This document shows, piece by piece, positions 37,385 through 48,905 of a stretch of DNA of 64,000 nt (positions within the stretch are counted from its first letter, which is position 1; the number at the start of each line of letters is the position of its first letter). The translations under genes and the position numbers were made by a program. The stretch comes from Diphasiastrum complanatum. Its lineage: Eukaryota > Streptophyta > Lycopodiopsida > Lycopodiales > Lycopodiaceae. The DNA is taken from positions 45,192,984 to 45,256,983 of the forward strand of contig CM055102.1 of the NCBI GenBank assembly GCA_029204225.1. The letters are read 5' to 3'. The notes under the pieces are model-generated. The model worked only from the letters and a program-made list of their open reading frames with translations, was not told the origin of the DNA and searched no databases.

Positions 37385-38215
37385 CAATCTCCCGTATTCG
37401 ACATGGATGAAGGAGCGTTTATGGCTAGAGACCAAAAGGCGCAAGTCGATAATTCTTAATTTTTGGATTTTGGAGCTACTCAACATACGAGTCATTGTGA
37501 GCATTTTCACTTCTATGAACCTTACAATACAAAGAAATTTGTTTATCTTGGCAACAATAGTACACATACTATCGAAGGTGAAGATACTGTAAGATTAAAG
37601 TTTCAACATGATCAATTCAAACTACTATCAAATATTTTTTATGTACATAAACTCTCTACAAATTTGTTGTCAATAAGTAGAATTACTAATTTAGATCATA
37701 GGGTAGAGTTCAAATCTAATCAATGTCGAATTATCGATAGGACAAATAAGATCCTTGCACTCGGCAAGAGGCATGGATACTTATATAGACTAATTCCTTG
37801 TTATTTTGACACAAGTCAAATTTTGAGTACCTGTGTTCTTGTCAATAAAGCATTACTTTGACATTATAGATTAGGACATTTGAATCATACATTTGTGTCA
37901 AACATGTCTAGACAATCCCTAGCACTCGATCTTGACTATCCAACCAATAAAGTTGAACTCCATGGCTGTCATAGTTGCATTATCAAAAAATAGACTTGGA
38001 TTCCATTTAGATCGAGTAATAGACATGCAGCAAAAGATGTTCTAGATGTTGTTCATTCGGATATATGTGGTCAAATGCAAACTCCATCATTATTTGATGC
38101 AAAGTATTTCATTACTTTCATTGATGAATATTACAAAAGAACAACTATTTATTTTATTAAACAAGAATTCGACAATTCAAAGAGCATGTAAAAATGAAAA
38201 CTAGAAAAAGAATCA
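37385..38215 (+). pseudogene. copia protease to integrase fragment, plus strand
   Basis: The plus frame at 37463-37861 reads DFGATQHTSHCEHF (protease; first residue after the catalytic D-x-G is intact), then LKFQHDQFKLLSNIFYVHKL and LSTNLLSISRI. After a stop, RLGHLNHTFVSNMSRQSL and the integrase start DVVHSDICGQMQTP and FITFIDEYYKRTTIYF follow to about 38215. It ends abruptly in the integrase core. Its sequence type resembles the element at 56755-62571 (DSGATQHMNHH there). No LTR is attached. Confidence 0.8.
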
Positions 38216-38464
38216 AAGCATTGGGATTCGACAACGGATGATCCAAATTCTTATTCTTTTTAGCCATCCACTTGGTGATTTTGAAGGTGTGGATGGACAT
38301 GCCAATAATTCTTGCATGCCACTTGGTATAGGTCGATTAATATGAATCACCTGTGGTTGTAGTTCATTGGATGTGACATCAAGCACAATATTCTAATCAA
38401 AATCACGTTCACTTACGTACAAGTACAAACAACAAACAATAATTATTTAGCAATAAAATAAATT

Positions 38465-38642
38465 ACCATAAAAGTTGCTCGGATCTCCATTTGGAGGTTT
38501 TGGCTAGACCAGATATCTTCGCCTCTGGGAAGTGTCTTTATTTTGAACTTCTGTATGTGATAGTCAATGCCATCGAGACTAATTGTGATCTTTGTCTAAA
38601 TTACACTAGCCATTTTTTTCTAAGTGATCTGCTCTGATACCA
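38465..38642 (-). pseudogene. copia gag start with primer-binding site
   Basis: The minus strand has TGGTATCAGAGC at 38642-38631, and then an ATG at 38613 opening MASVI, a TAG stop, and TKITISLDGIDYHIQKFKIK. This is the start of a copia gag. The frame stops after about 50 codons of similarity. An LTR should begin at 38643 (TGTAGCAAAAATG) and continue to the right. Confidence 0.7.
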
Positions 38643-39050
38643 TGTAGCAAAAATGCGTGAGTATTGGACAAACAATAGGATCTACACTAATGCGAATCAC
38701 AAATTGTGTCACAATTAGAGATAAAATTGGTTTTCATTACTTTCCATTGTGCTTTCCATTGCTTTCTATTGTGCATTCTAGCATGCAAATCATGTGCTAA
38801 AATAGATACATGGCATTGAATTCATCAATAGATACATTTGCATTCCATAGATGTGCATTAAATAGACTGTACATTGCATTGATTACATCAATAGATACAT
38901 TTTCATTCAATAGATGTGCATTCAATAGACTATACATTTGCATTCATGAATTAAAAATATATGCATTCAAAATTTTTGCAACAATGATGTAGTGCCAAAA
39001 CATTATATTGATTGATTTGAAAAAAAGTACATTGATGAGAGAATAAATTT
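38643..39050 (-). repeat. LTR (boundaries partly inferred) of the copia remnant
   Basis: It begins TGTAGC beside the primer site and is AT-rich and non-coding. It contains two 63-bp tandem units. The far end cannot be fixed, because no second copy is present. Confidence 0.45.
38813..38940. repeat. Two tandem 63-bp units
   Basis: The unit with CATCAATAGATACATTT, ATAGATGTGCATT and AATAGACT occurs at about 38813-38875 and again at 38876-38940 with several substitutions. Confidence 0.85.
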
Positions 39051-39099
39051 CCCCTTCATACATGGCCTTCTACAAGGCCTTACATTTAATTTTAAAACT

Positions 39100-40247
39100 C
39101 TACTGATCAACACTCCCTCCCTCCTCGTTTCCTTCGTCTTGTAGGTGTGCGTTGGTGTTCACATTTCCAAACTGCCCTTCGCTCTCATTCACGTTCGCTT
39201 TCACATTTTGCTCCTCAATATTTTCCACATTTTCTTTCACATCACGAATGCTTGAAGTTGTAGAGCCTCTCTACAAAATAGAATCAAAGATTCAATTAAA
39301 TTGAGATTAAACTTACTTGTAAACCACAAGGTAAACGATCACAAAACAATAAAGGTTAAGAGTTTACGATTGGAAACAATCCATGGGATTCCATAAAAGC
39401 CTTAAGGCCGGCATATCCATGATCGTAACCTTGTTTGTACTCCGCGGCGGTCATGTGTCTTCCAAAATCACTAAGCTACATTCAACAAAACAACATAGTT
39501 TAGCAATACAATATAGTTTAGCAATAAAAAACATCAACAATCTCACTACAAAAATAGAATCATAGTAAAAAATATTGCACTTACAAATTGGGCCTCTAGA
39601 TTGCCCCTTCCTCCCAATCCCAAGTGACTTTGGCCATGTTGTAAGAGCTTCTCGGTGGCGGCCCTACATTGTTGTTCATACTTTTGGGGATTGTTTTGCA
39701 ACAATTCCTCTTTCACCTTCCTCCAATCCCTTTTGGAGCACCATCCAGGCTTCGTGGGATTCTTGGGATTCCTCACGGGTCTTCTCATCAATTGCCTTTT
39801 GTTTCGAATCCAAAGGCACATTGAATTCAAGGCCCAAGTCCTACTAAAAGCATTGGATTGAGGGAATTTAGAATATAAAGTCTCTATTATTTTATTTTTG
39901 TCTTGAAGCAATTAGGACCAATCGATCATGTAATCTTTACCAAAATATAAAGCAACTAAATCATGCAAACGAGCATGAACTACATTGCCACGCGTATTTT
40001 TTATAACTCCACCACGTGGATTGATATCATAATATACACTACACGATTCTTGGGAAGGGGCATCTTTGGAAGCTCTTCTCTCGGATGATTCACCCGAAGA
40101 AGATAACACAAGATTTTTTATTCTATCTCTTTGTTGAGGAGATAGATTCTCAAACCACTCTTGATTATATTCTTCGGGCTCCTCACGAGCTCTTCTCCTA
40201 GATGGTCTCCCACTTGACCTTCCACTTGACCTACCACTTGAAGACAT
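39100..40247 (-). pseudogene. Three-exon gene, possibly CACTA accessory transposase (Transposase_24-like), one stop codon
   Basis: Exon 1 is 40247-39585, exon 2 is 39475-39368 and exon 3 is 39270-39100. All junctions are GT-AG (donor GTAAGT after exon 1) and in phase 0, and the joined frame is 313 codons plus TAG. One TAA (39914-39912) interrupts exon 1 after DYMIDWS. The protein has a Ser/Arg-rich start (MSSSGRSSGRSSGRPS) and a basic core (WCSKRDWRKVKEELLQ, YEQQCRAATEKLLQHG). It ends with FGRHMTAAEYKQGYDHGY and an acidic tail. The W...R...H.G...F pattern recalls Transposase_24/TnpA-like proteins of CACTA elements. That match is from memory and weak. It lies just outside the left motif cluster of the CACTA candidate and diverges from TNP2. 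Confidence 0.5.
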
Positions 40248-40608
40248 TGTATCAAAGAAAAACCTTAAAAGTTAGAAAGTAGTGGAGAATGAGAGTGAAA
40301 GAGTAGTGAAGAGTGTTAGATTAGAAGAGTAAGCAATGACAAGAAAGCAATGGATCAATAATAAGCAAGACCAAAGCAAAATCAATAGATTAGGAAGATA
40401 TTGCAAGCAATAGCAAGAGCAAGATCACTAGCAAGGAAGAGCAACCAAAAGCAAGCAAGCAAGCAAGATCTATAGAGCTTGGAAGAGCAATAGAAAGTAA
40501 GAGCACTAAACACTAGATTAGGAAAACCTAGAAAACTTGAAAGCAAAAGAAGAGGAGCAAGAATTCTTGTGGAAATGCGGTCTTATTGGCATTCAAGTTT
40601 CGCATGGA

Positions 40609-40661
40609 TTATCCACGCAGAAGTTATCCACGCGATATCCATGCATGGATGTTCCACGCAA
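40609..40661. repeat. Left cluster of subterminal palindromic repeats
   Basis: Three copies of the motif lie within 53 bp: GCATGGATTATCCACGC, GTTATCCACGCGATATCC with GATATCCATGC, and GCATGGATGTTCCACGC. The same motif fills 48571-48905 at the other side of the TNP2 region. In CACTA elements such repeats bind the accessory transposase. Confidence 0.75.
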
Positions 40662-40679
40662 TTTTTTTTTTCTCCACAC

Positions 40680-42000
40680 GTGAGAGGGTCCCCCACAAGG
40701 GCTTGCATGCTTTAAATGTCATTCATGCAAGTCATAATCTTTTCTAGATTTTATGAGAATATTTTATTGTAGATTTGACATAAAATCTTACATAAAATAT
40801 ATTTTTTAATATGATAGAACATAAAAAAATCAATTCAAAGATCATTACGGTAGTATTTCATTGTTAAAGGTAGTTTTATATTGTTATAAATTTTATTTTT
40901 CTTGAGATTTGACATACAAGACAAAATCATGAGATAAAAAATAGTACATATTGTTATTAAACAAGTAATTTGACAAGTTTTTTAGAATTTTATGACATAA
41001 TATTATGTCAAATTGGTGATTTCATAAAACATTTAGTTTATTAATAATCTAGGTGTCATAGATTTGACATAATTTGATGACATAATTATATGGTCAAATA
41101 GAAATTTTTTGCTTTTGTCATGTGGTCTCTTAAATGGTTGTATGGGGTCATTTAGATTCATGATCAAAAGCATTTATGTTATATTGAGGACCTTAGTGAT
41201 ATGTGACCTATATGATATATCTTTTTTATTGTTGGTGTGTGACCTATATAACCTTATATGAAATCATAGTAATTAGTTGAAATATCATTTAGCATTGTAA
41301 TAAAGATGTTCATCAATAGTGTGCTAGCTAGTATATGATTGCTTGACATTGTCCAATGCTCGTCTTTTCTTTTCGATTCGAGGAACATCATCTTGCATAC
41401 AAAGCAACCATAGATAGAAAGGACGAATGCATATTGCTCGTCATGAGATACCATGGCACACTAGGCCAATCCAAAGAGATTAATCCCTAACTAAATCGAT
41501 CCAAGTATTAATTAATCAAATGAGTGATTGAGTGGGCAATGAATCAATTGAGTATATGACTAATTGTTTGATCTTGATCACCATCTTGAATGAAAGATTG
41601 AGTGAGATCATCACTCATCTTGGACAAGAGTTCAAACTGAAAGCTTCGAACATTGACTGCTATGTGGTCTTTAAATTAGTTGAGATAGGCATGCGCACAC
41701 TATCTACTGATGTCTAACATTTGTCAGTATGAACCTCATTTTGATTGCTCGTCATGTGTTGCCCCACCCAGGCAATTTTCTTGATAGCAATGTTACTAGA
41801 ATATTAGATTTTCATTAAGCATAACTAGAATATACATGGATCATATGTTGGCATGTCTTTAGCAGATTTTATTATATTTGTTATTGATATTGACATCAAT
41901 TGCACTTTATTTGTTATTTGAATATGAGTGTATAATTTCTCTTGCAAATTTATTCTTACAATGACATTTGATTGGAATTATGAATTCTAGGGAAATTATC
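40680..42000. other. No gene recognised between the left motif cluster and the SET fragment
   Basis: The stretch is strongly AT-rich with short repeats based on TTTGACATAA and ATTATATGTC. It holds no supported exon, although 41532-41717 is open. A pyrimidine-poor acceptor-like GAATTCTAG lies just before the SET frame at about 41990. Confidence 0.4.
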
Positions 42001-42004
42001 GTAC

Positions 42005-42507
42005 ATGATCATGCCTAGTGAACACTTTCATGAGGCTGGTTTGGGCCTTTTTGCATTGAGTAGTATTGAGGTCCCTCTAAATAGTGTTGTGACATTGATG
42101 CCATGTGCAGGACCTCAATACAATTGGGGTGATTGGCATGCTTTGTGTCGTCATCAATGGAGGATGCAAGTATATGGCTTGAATTCAAATGCTTGTTCTT
42201 TAGAGGAGCAATGCATGCAAGGAGGCAACATCTCAAGGGCAAATCGTACATACATTGATGGACGTCCAGATGTGCATGGAAACATTGCTGCATATATAAA
42301 TAGTTCCATTGGCCACCCTCTATTGAAGAATTGTGATTTTGAAGAACGCACCAATGGAAAAGAAAAATATTTCACTGGAATGTAAAGGGCACTTATGTAA
42401 TGGTCTGTGCCACTAGATCTATCAAGTTTGGGGAGGAATATTTCATCAAGTATAGTTTCAACCGTCCTCTACCCAAATGTTTGCAAAAGACAATAAGTCA
42501 AATGTGA
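42005..42507 (+). pseudogene. SET-domain protein (histone-lysine methyltransferase-like), one frameshift
   Basis: The frame opens MIMPSEHFHEAGLGLFALSS, where GLGLFA is the SET motif I glycine pattern. YIDGRPDVHGNIAAYINSS and KNCDFEE correspond to the GN(I/L)AxFIN-S...NC region. After one frameshift near 42372 the frame continues WNVKGTYVMVCATRSIKFG and EEYFIKYSFNRP, the ATRDIKxGEELFxxYG motif, and stops at 42507. The length (~165 codons) is about one SET domain. SET domains transfer methyl groups from S-adenosylmethionine to lysine. The frameshift makes this copy non-functional. It lies 0.5 kb upstream of TNP2 on the same strand, so it is probably a gene fragment carried by the transposon. 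A diverged repeat of its 3' end follows. Confidence 0.68.
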
Positions 42508-42754
42508 AGATTTAAATTTTGTTGATATGCAGAGATGTATAATCCATGCATCTTGATTGTATTTGGTTTGTGTCATTAAATATGTCAAATGTTAGGAGCA
42601 TTATTCGTCACTTGCCTAGATGTTTACATAAGATGATAAGTGAAAGCTAATGAATGTGAAATTTATAAATATGTAAATATGTAGAAGCGTGCAATTCTTT
42701 GAGTTCATTGAATGTTAACAAGTTGAAAATAAAAATGGTCTAATAGATACATTG

Positions 42755-42950
42755 GTATGTTCGTACTTTTTAAAGAAAGAGGTGATTTATATTCATATGC
42801 AACATTTAGATCTATCAAGTATTGGGAGGACATGTTTATCAAGCATTGTTTTCAACCTACTTCTTGTTATTTTGGTATACAAGATTCTTCATCCTCATTT
42901 AGCATTGGAAACAATAATCCTCGTAATGGTCGACGTAGATGATGAATGTC
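42755..42950 (+). pseudogene. Second, diverged copy of the SET 3' end
   Basis: The plus frame contains SYATFRSIKYWEDMFIKHCF, which parallels CATRSIKFGEEYFIKYSF at about 42400-42460. The flanking untranslated bases also resemble each other (CTACCCAAATGTTTGCAAAAG and TGCCTAGATGTTTACATAAG). The copy suggests a local duplication of the 3' end of the SET fragment. Confidence 0.5.
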
Positions 42951-43006
42951 ATACAACGGTCCTCATATAAAGCAATTAGCTCGTCATCTACGTCAAGACT
43001 TAAAAG

Positions 43007-46000
43007 ATGATGGAAATTGATGAGCGCATTCATCAAGAGACTAATGCATCTGAATCTAGCTCATCTAGATCTACTTCTTCACAAACAAGTTCCAACGATG
43101 AAAATGAGCTTCCAATGAAACAAGAATTTGAAGTCATGGGAGACATGTTGGATGATATGTACGAGAACAATAGTGCAGCTAGACACAATGAACAAGATGA
43201 GGAGGCACTTTTGTCTAAAGAACAAAAGAAATTGCAAGAAGAATCAAAGACCGCATTGTATCCTGGAGCAAAGACATCTCGTTTGGCAACTTCTCTACTT
43301 CTATTAAATCTTCACGCCAAATATAGATGGAGTAACCAAAGCTCACATCATTATTTGAGTAGATTTTTTTCATTTACTTGTCATTTTTGCTTTGAAACAA
43401 AATTTACAATTTGGACATCTAGTGATAATTTTTTTACAATGACTTCTTTTGTCATGTATAGACTATTGAAAAACAAAATTCTCCCAGAAGGGAATGTCAT
43501 GTCTGAGACAAGAGATGAGGCACGAAAGATGTTGTCTAACATCAGGATGGACTACAAGCAATATCATGCATGTCCAAAAGATTGTATTTTATATCGAGGA
43601 AGGTATGAATCACTCAAGAAATGTCCCATTTGTGATACTCCTCGATATAGAGATTATTTGCAAGGGGCAACCATTCCGTGCAAAGTTTTACGACGTTTTC
43701 TAGTAATTCCACGATTGCAACATTTATTTTGTTGTAAATTTCTTGCACAGACTGGCATGCACACCATACCTCTACGGATGGGATGATGAGGGTACCTTCA
43801 GATTGATGAAAATCCAACAAGTTCACACGTGTGGGGAACAATCCTCAAATGTGAATGATCTTGTTAAGCTTTGTGTTTAGCACATAAATTGATTCTAGAT
43901 TGAGTATCAAGATCTAGTTCTAGAATTTATGACCAAAGCACAATCTAGCATGCTAATAATCAAAGAATGATTGCATTCAATATCAAAAGAGAAAAAGTAC
44001 AAGAATTTAATGCATTAGCATAATCCTCTACTCGAGTTAGAGAGAAAAAGAGAGAGCAAAATTCAAGCAATCAATATGATAGAGCCAAATTGACATGGAA
44101 TAGCTTCAAAGCTTGGTTCTTCATAAAAAATTATGAGAGAGCTTACACATATTTATGGAGATTGGAGTAGCTCGAGGTAGAACCATCTCTCTCCTACTTT
44201 CATCCACATCTAAACGTGATAACTAGCAAACTAGTGACATTTGTCACTTTACATGCATGCATTTCTACCTACTTTTACCAAGTGTCAAATTCTAAACTAG
44301 AATTGTCCAAATTACTATGCATGTGTCCAATTCACTTTGTGCATGCCTTGCATGTCACTTTGGATCACTTACAATCATTGCATGTGATATGCCACGAGTT
44401 TCTACAAGCCCATTATTGGCATTTCTATGTCTACATTCTATATGCATGTTGTATATGACCAACTAGACTCAAGAAACCATGTAGCTCGAGTTTCTTCTAG
44501 GCCAGATTTGGCATTTGCAATATGAAACATTACATACACATAGAAAAAAACTTTGCCAAAGCCTAAAGTCAAGATAGATGATTTTTCATTTTTCAACTCA
44601 GATTCACCTGCATGGAAACACATCAACAAAGAGTATCCAAGCTTTGCCAATGAGTCAAGAAATGTGAGATTTGGTCTTGCAACAGATGGTGTGAACCCCT
44701 TTGGTGTACGAACAACTATGTGGTCCATTTGGCCTATTTGCTTGGTAAATTATAATATTTCTCCTTGGTTGAGTACAAAAAAGGGACACATTATGTTGGC
44801 ACTTCTAATTCCTGGCCAACGCAAGGTTAAGAACATGGATGTGTATCTTGAGCCGCTTATTGACGAGTTGGAAGATTTGTGGAAGGGGATAAAAGCAGAT
44901 GACATTTCGCGCCCCTTACATGAGAGGGAGTTTACACTACATGCCATTGTAATGTGGACAATGCATGACCATCCAGGATTAGGTGAATGGTCAGGTAATC
45001 ATTCAAACAATGTCTATCTTGTGTACGTAGGAGTTTGTTTACAAATGTATACAACTAGTAATTCTTGGCATTTACATGATATACTACAATGGCTAGAATT
45101 ATTCTTTGACATATATTTTTTTTAATAGTGATTGATAGTATCCATTTGTTGGGTAGGCTTTCAAACGGCTGGAAAAAATGCTTGTTTTTTGTGCGGGCCA
45201 AATCTTGTGAGAAGATACTCTTATAGTCTCAAAAAAGTTGTTTATAAAAATCATCGTAAATACTTGTGTGAAGGCCATCCATTCAGAGACACTCATAGAA
45301 GAGGTTTTGGAGGAAGAGTTGAGAGAGAGATGCCTCGAAAGAGGATGTATGTGGAAGATTGGCAAAAAGTATGGGAGGAATCTCAAGCAAAGCCAATCGA
45401 TGGTGTGAAAAGATTATCTATATGTCATCGTTTGGAATATTGGAATAACCTTTTGGTTAATCACCTACTTGATCCCATGCACATATTTAAAAATGTGGGT
45501 GAATCTATTTGAAAACACTTGATTGGTGAATAAGATACCATTGTTGCAAGGCACGATCTAAAAGAATCAAACACCAAAAAAGAATATTGGATAAAGGATG
45601 GTGAAGATCATGCTCCAAAAGTACCTTGGACATTCACTAAGGAGGAGCTTAACCATGTGCGCTCCATTATTTATGACATTAGAACACCAACTAGTTTTGC
45701 CCATTCTCTACGGTCATCATTCACAGTGGATGGAAAGTTGCAAGGTCTCAAATCTCATGATTGGCTAAAGATGATTCAATTCATCTATCCATTGTCAATT
45801 TGCGGGTGCTTGTCAAAAGATATTTGTGAGACCATATACAAACTATCAATCATTGTCAGATATTTACATGTACTTGGTGCATTTTTTTATTTAGTATTTA
45901 TTGACTGGAAATTCAAATAGACATAAAATGGATTGAATATGTTGCAGATGGATGTGTTCAAAAGAAATTCGTGAGCTGGATCTTCGCAAGAGACGTCCTA

Positions 46001-47166
46001 TATGGTGGAGATTGTGTGCATGTTTGAGAGATATTTTTTGACTTCCATCATGGACTCGCAAGTGCATTTATTGGTGCACTTGGTTGAAGAAGTTTCTATT
46101 GCTGGTCTAGTGCACACTAGGTATAAGTGCATAAATTTTCTTTTGCATGTATATTTAAACTAATTCAATTGATACATGAACTCATGAAATAAAACACTTA
46201 CTTTTAACCATTTGTGACTTTTTAGGTGGATGTTCTTTATGGAAAGATACATGAAAGCCTTAAAAAAATTTGTGCGTCTGAAGGTAGCATGTCAGAGGGA
46301 TGGTTAGTACATGAATCTCTCTTTTATGTTACTAAAATTTTGCACCACCTACATGATCCATCTGCTCCACTATGAGGAAGCCGAAGAGGTAACTAGTGAA
46401 AAACCTTAAGGGATGGGAAAGGTCCATAGGTTGACACCCTTCGAACGAGAAAAAATTTCTACATTCATGCTTTATAATTGTGGAGTTATGGATAAATGGT
46501 TAGACCTATATGAAGAAGAGAAAAAAGAGAGGGCCTTGTCTAGAAAGCGCTAACGATAGAATAGAGGTAGACACATGGCCACAAGTTCACATGATGTTGA
46601 GCCATTGCCCAAGCAATGCAGTATAGAGTGGATGCATGGCACACTACAAGAAGCAACAAAAGAGGGACAAAAAATATCAAACGCAGAATGGGACTTTGCA
46701 AGAGGATGCGAATTGAAGGTATTATTCTTTAGATATTTTATTATAAGAACATTCTTGTTTATAGCAATATTTGTTTAATCATTTTGAAACACCATGTTCA
46801 TTCACAATGATTATTTATGAGATTCATGTTTGTCATGTGGCAGTGCAAAATGTATAATGCTATATGGGCTTTTGGTTTTCACTTTCATGTTGAAAGGATT
46901 GATTACAAGAGACGCACACACGATTGTGGTGTAATAGCATCTTTCCAACAAGAAAGTCAAAGCAGTGCACGAGATCGGAATCTCATCTCAGGAGACATAG
47001 AATACGTAGGGACTATACAAAATATTTATGATGTGTCATTTGGTGAAAGTGGACACTATTTTTTATTTGATGTGAAATGGTTCAAGGTAATTTGTAGAGG
47101 GCCAAATGCAACCATAAAATCGGATCCAAGTGGATTTTTTGCGATTGATTCATCAAAAACATTGAG
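43007..47166 (+). pseudogene. CACTA TNP2 transposase with DUF4216-like end, decayed
   Basis: Blocks in order are TALYPGAKTSRLATSLLLLN with KYRWSNQSS (43250-43340), KNKILPEGNVMSETRDEARK with YHACPKDCILYRGRYESLKK and CPICDTPRY (43470-43700), and AWKHINKEYPSFANESRNVR with GLATDGVNPFG (44610-44710). Next come LLIPGQRKVKNMDVYLEPLI (44800-44870), YWNNLLVNHLLDPMHIFKNV (45440-45500), and TRWMFFMERYMKALKKFV after an intron (46240-46290). The DUF4216-like end has DYKRRTHDCGVIASF and YFLFDVKWFKVICRG (46890-47110). TNP2 is the transposase that cuts CACTA ends. Stops (for example after GESI at 45512), frame changes and a 0.8-kb insertion at 43805-44597 inactivate it. Confidence 0.85.
43805..44597. mobile_element. 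0.8-kb insertion inside TNP2 flanked by a 7-bp direct repeat
   Basis: TNP2 coding reads up to MMRVPSD (ending TCAGATT at 43798-43804) and resumes with SDSPAWKHINKEYP (TCAGATT at 44598-44604). Removing 43805-44604 would restore a continuous V-P-S-D-S-P-A-W-K-H reading. The inserted 793 bp is non-coding and AT-rich, and it contains CACACGTGTGGGGAAC near its start. It could be a solo LTR or a small DNA element; no clear terminal inverted repeats were seen. Confidence 0.65.
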
Positions 47167-47423
47167 CATGGAGTCCTTGACATGTTGGTGTTGCCTTGTC
47201 ATTGTGACCAAGTGCACATGCTATGCTATCATGTTTTTCATTTTATTGCAAGTGACTTCAGTATTTGAGTTTTTGATATGTTCTAAAATAGTAATTTTTG
47301 CAAGTGTTTTTTCAACCAGATCAACTAAACAAGATATAGTGGTTTCTAGCTCGACTTTGGAGATAATGTCGGTGAAGATAGATGTACGGTTTTTTTTTCA
47401 TGTTCCAAGAAAATTCTCATTTT

Positions 47424-47960
47424 TTAACATATGTTGCAAAGGAAATAATCAATAAATGCATGTGAGTTAATGAAATCACCACTACAAACTATGACGAAAT
47501 CAAGTGTTTCATCATAGTCAATCCCCTTGAATTGAGCATATTCCTTAGCAACTAGTTTTGTTTTATAATTGTTCACACTACCATCTTGATTAAGCTTGAT
47601 CTTAAAGACCCATTTGCAAACAGTAACATTTTGTATCTTTGATAATTTTACAAGTATCTCAAATAATGCATCATATACACTTTTCATTGCATCAAATCAC
47701 TCTTTAGTTGCTAAAGTTTCATTCACACTTGAAGGAACATCATCAAACTTAAGGTAGTAATAAGGGCGATAAAAATTAAACAATCATCAACTTGTAATTG
47801 CTTCTCTCTTTCTTGTATTTGAGCCTTGATGGTTGCATTTGGACTGTGATACCATGTTAAAATCAGAGGTTATGAACCTCTTTTGGATACTAAAACATTG
47901 AAAAGGCATCAAAGCTTTCACTTATATCTAATAGATAGAAAACTAGCACACAATTCAACC
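47424..47960 (-). pseudogene. copia reverse-transcriptase fragment with degenerate primer site
   Basis: The minus frame 47687-47424 carries CKWVFKIKLNQDGSVNNYKT and KLVAKEYAQFKGIDYDET, the start of copia reverse transcriptase. Further right the minus strand has TGGTATCACAGTCC (47855-47842), a mutated TGGTATCAGAGC. This suggests that the two ends of an internally deleted element are now adjacent, with LTR sequence starting near 47856. Confidence 0.65.
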
Positions 47961-48366
47961 TATTTTGCATCTAATTGGCAAGAGCTTTTGAACACCAGAA
48001 TAAAACTAGAAATAATTGATCTTCACATCCTGTCACACACGTGGAAAGTATAGTACTTTGTTCAGATTCAGATTTATTCATTAGACACAAAAAACATCAC
48101 ATTCATCATTCATCGATTTCTCATTAAAGAGCAAACTTGCCGAAATCACCATCTCTTGATAATCTCTCAAAGTATGTACAAAATGACCTCTCAATCCATA
48201 TCAAATGATCTCGGATATGAGATTAGGATAGAGTGCCATTAGGGTAGACCCTAAACCCCTGGCTATCAAAGCCTTAGATCATGCATAATTACCCTCTTGG
48301 TAGCTCGAGTCAACTATCTTACAAAAGTAGGTGGCCAATCTCATAAAAAATCCCAATCATCTAGGA

Positions 48367-48552
48367 ACATCATGATATAATTCACTTTAGAAAAATATTT
48401 ATTTAACTAATTCCATTTCATTATCAACATGCAAAAAAAAAAAAAAACTCATCATAATATAATTCACTTTAGAAAAAAAAAAACCTCATCATAATATAAC
48501 TCACTTTAGAAAAATATTTATTTAACTAATTTCATTTCATTATCAACATGCA
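48367..48552. repeat. Tandem duplication with A-runs
   Basis: A segment with AATTCACTTTAGAAAAATAT and CATTATCAACATGCAAAAAA occurs at about 48372-48445 and again at about 48495-48561, with a shortened copy (CATCATAATATAATTCAC) between. The units end in A-runs of 11-15 bases. Confidence 0.8.
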
Positions 48553-48570
48553 AAAAAAAAAAACTGTGTT

Positions 48571-48905
48571 GATAATCCATGCAGAAGATATCCATAAGTG
48601 GATATCTTTAACGTCCGGTCCGGTCCGGTGAAGAAACAATACAAATTGAAATTTGCGTGGATAATCCACGCGAAAACTGCCTTCCAGTGCCGCCAAGCTT
48701 CCCTCCCAAATAGGTATTGAAATTTTCAAATTTCAATTTGGCGTGGATAATCCACGTGCATAAGTTTTTCGACGTCGTGTCAGAAAAATAGTGGTGGACT
48801 GGCTGGAGACATGTTCAAAAACTTTTTGGCATGGATAATCCACGCGTGGATGTTCCACGCGAACAAAATTTCGAAAAACCAACTAAGTGTCGGGTGTCGC
48901 GTGGA
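48571..48905. repeat. Right cluster of subterminal palindromic repeats
   Basis: Copies are GATAATCCATGC (48571), GCGTGGATAATCCACGC (48654-48670), GCGTGGATAATCCACGT (about 48742), GCATGGATAATCCACGC directly followed by GTGGATGTTCCACGC (about 48830-48860), and GCGTGGATAAAC (48899). The motif is a near-perfect palindrome and matches the left cluster at 40609-40661. Confidence 0.8.

Noticed and set aside
38813-38940. Possible CRISPR-like or satellite array
   Set aside because: Only two diverged adjacent copies exist with no spacers, and the context is a plant LTR.
39541-39560. CACTACAAAAATAG as the left terminus of the CACTA element
   Set aside because: It lies inside an intron of the three-exon gene and has no inverted partner on the right side at 48900-49000.
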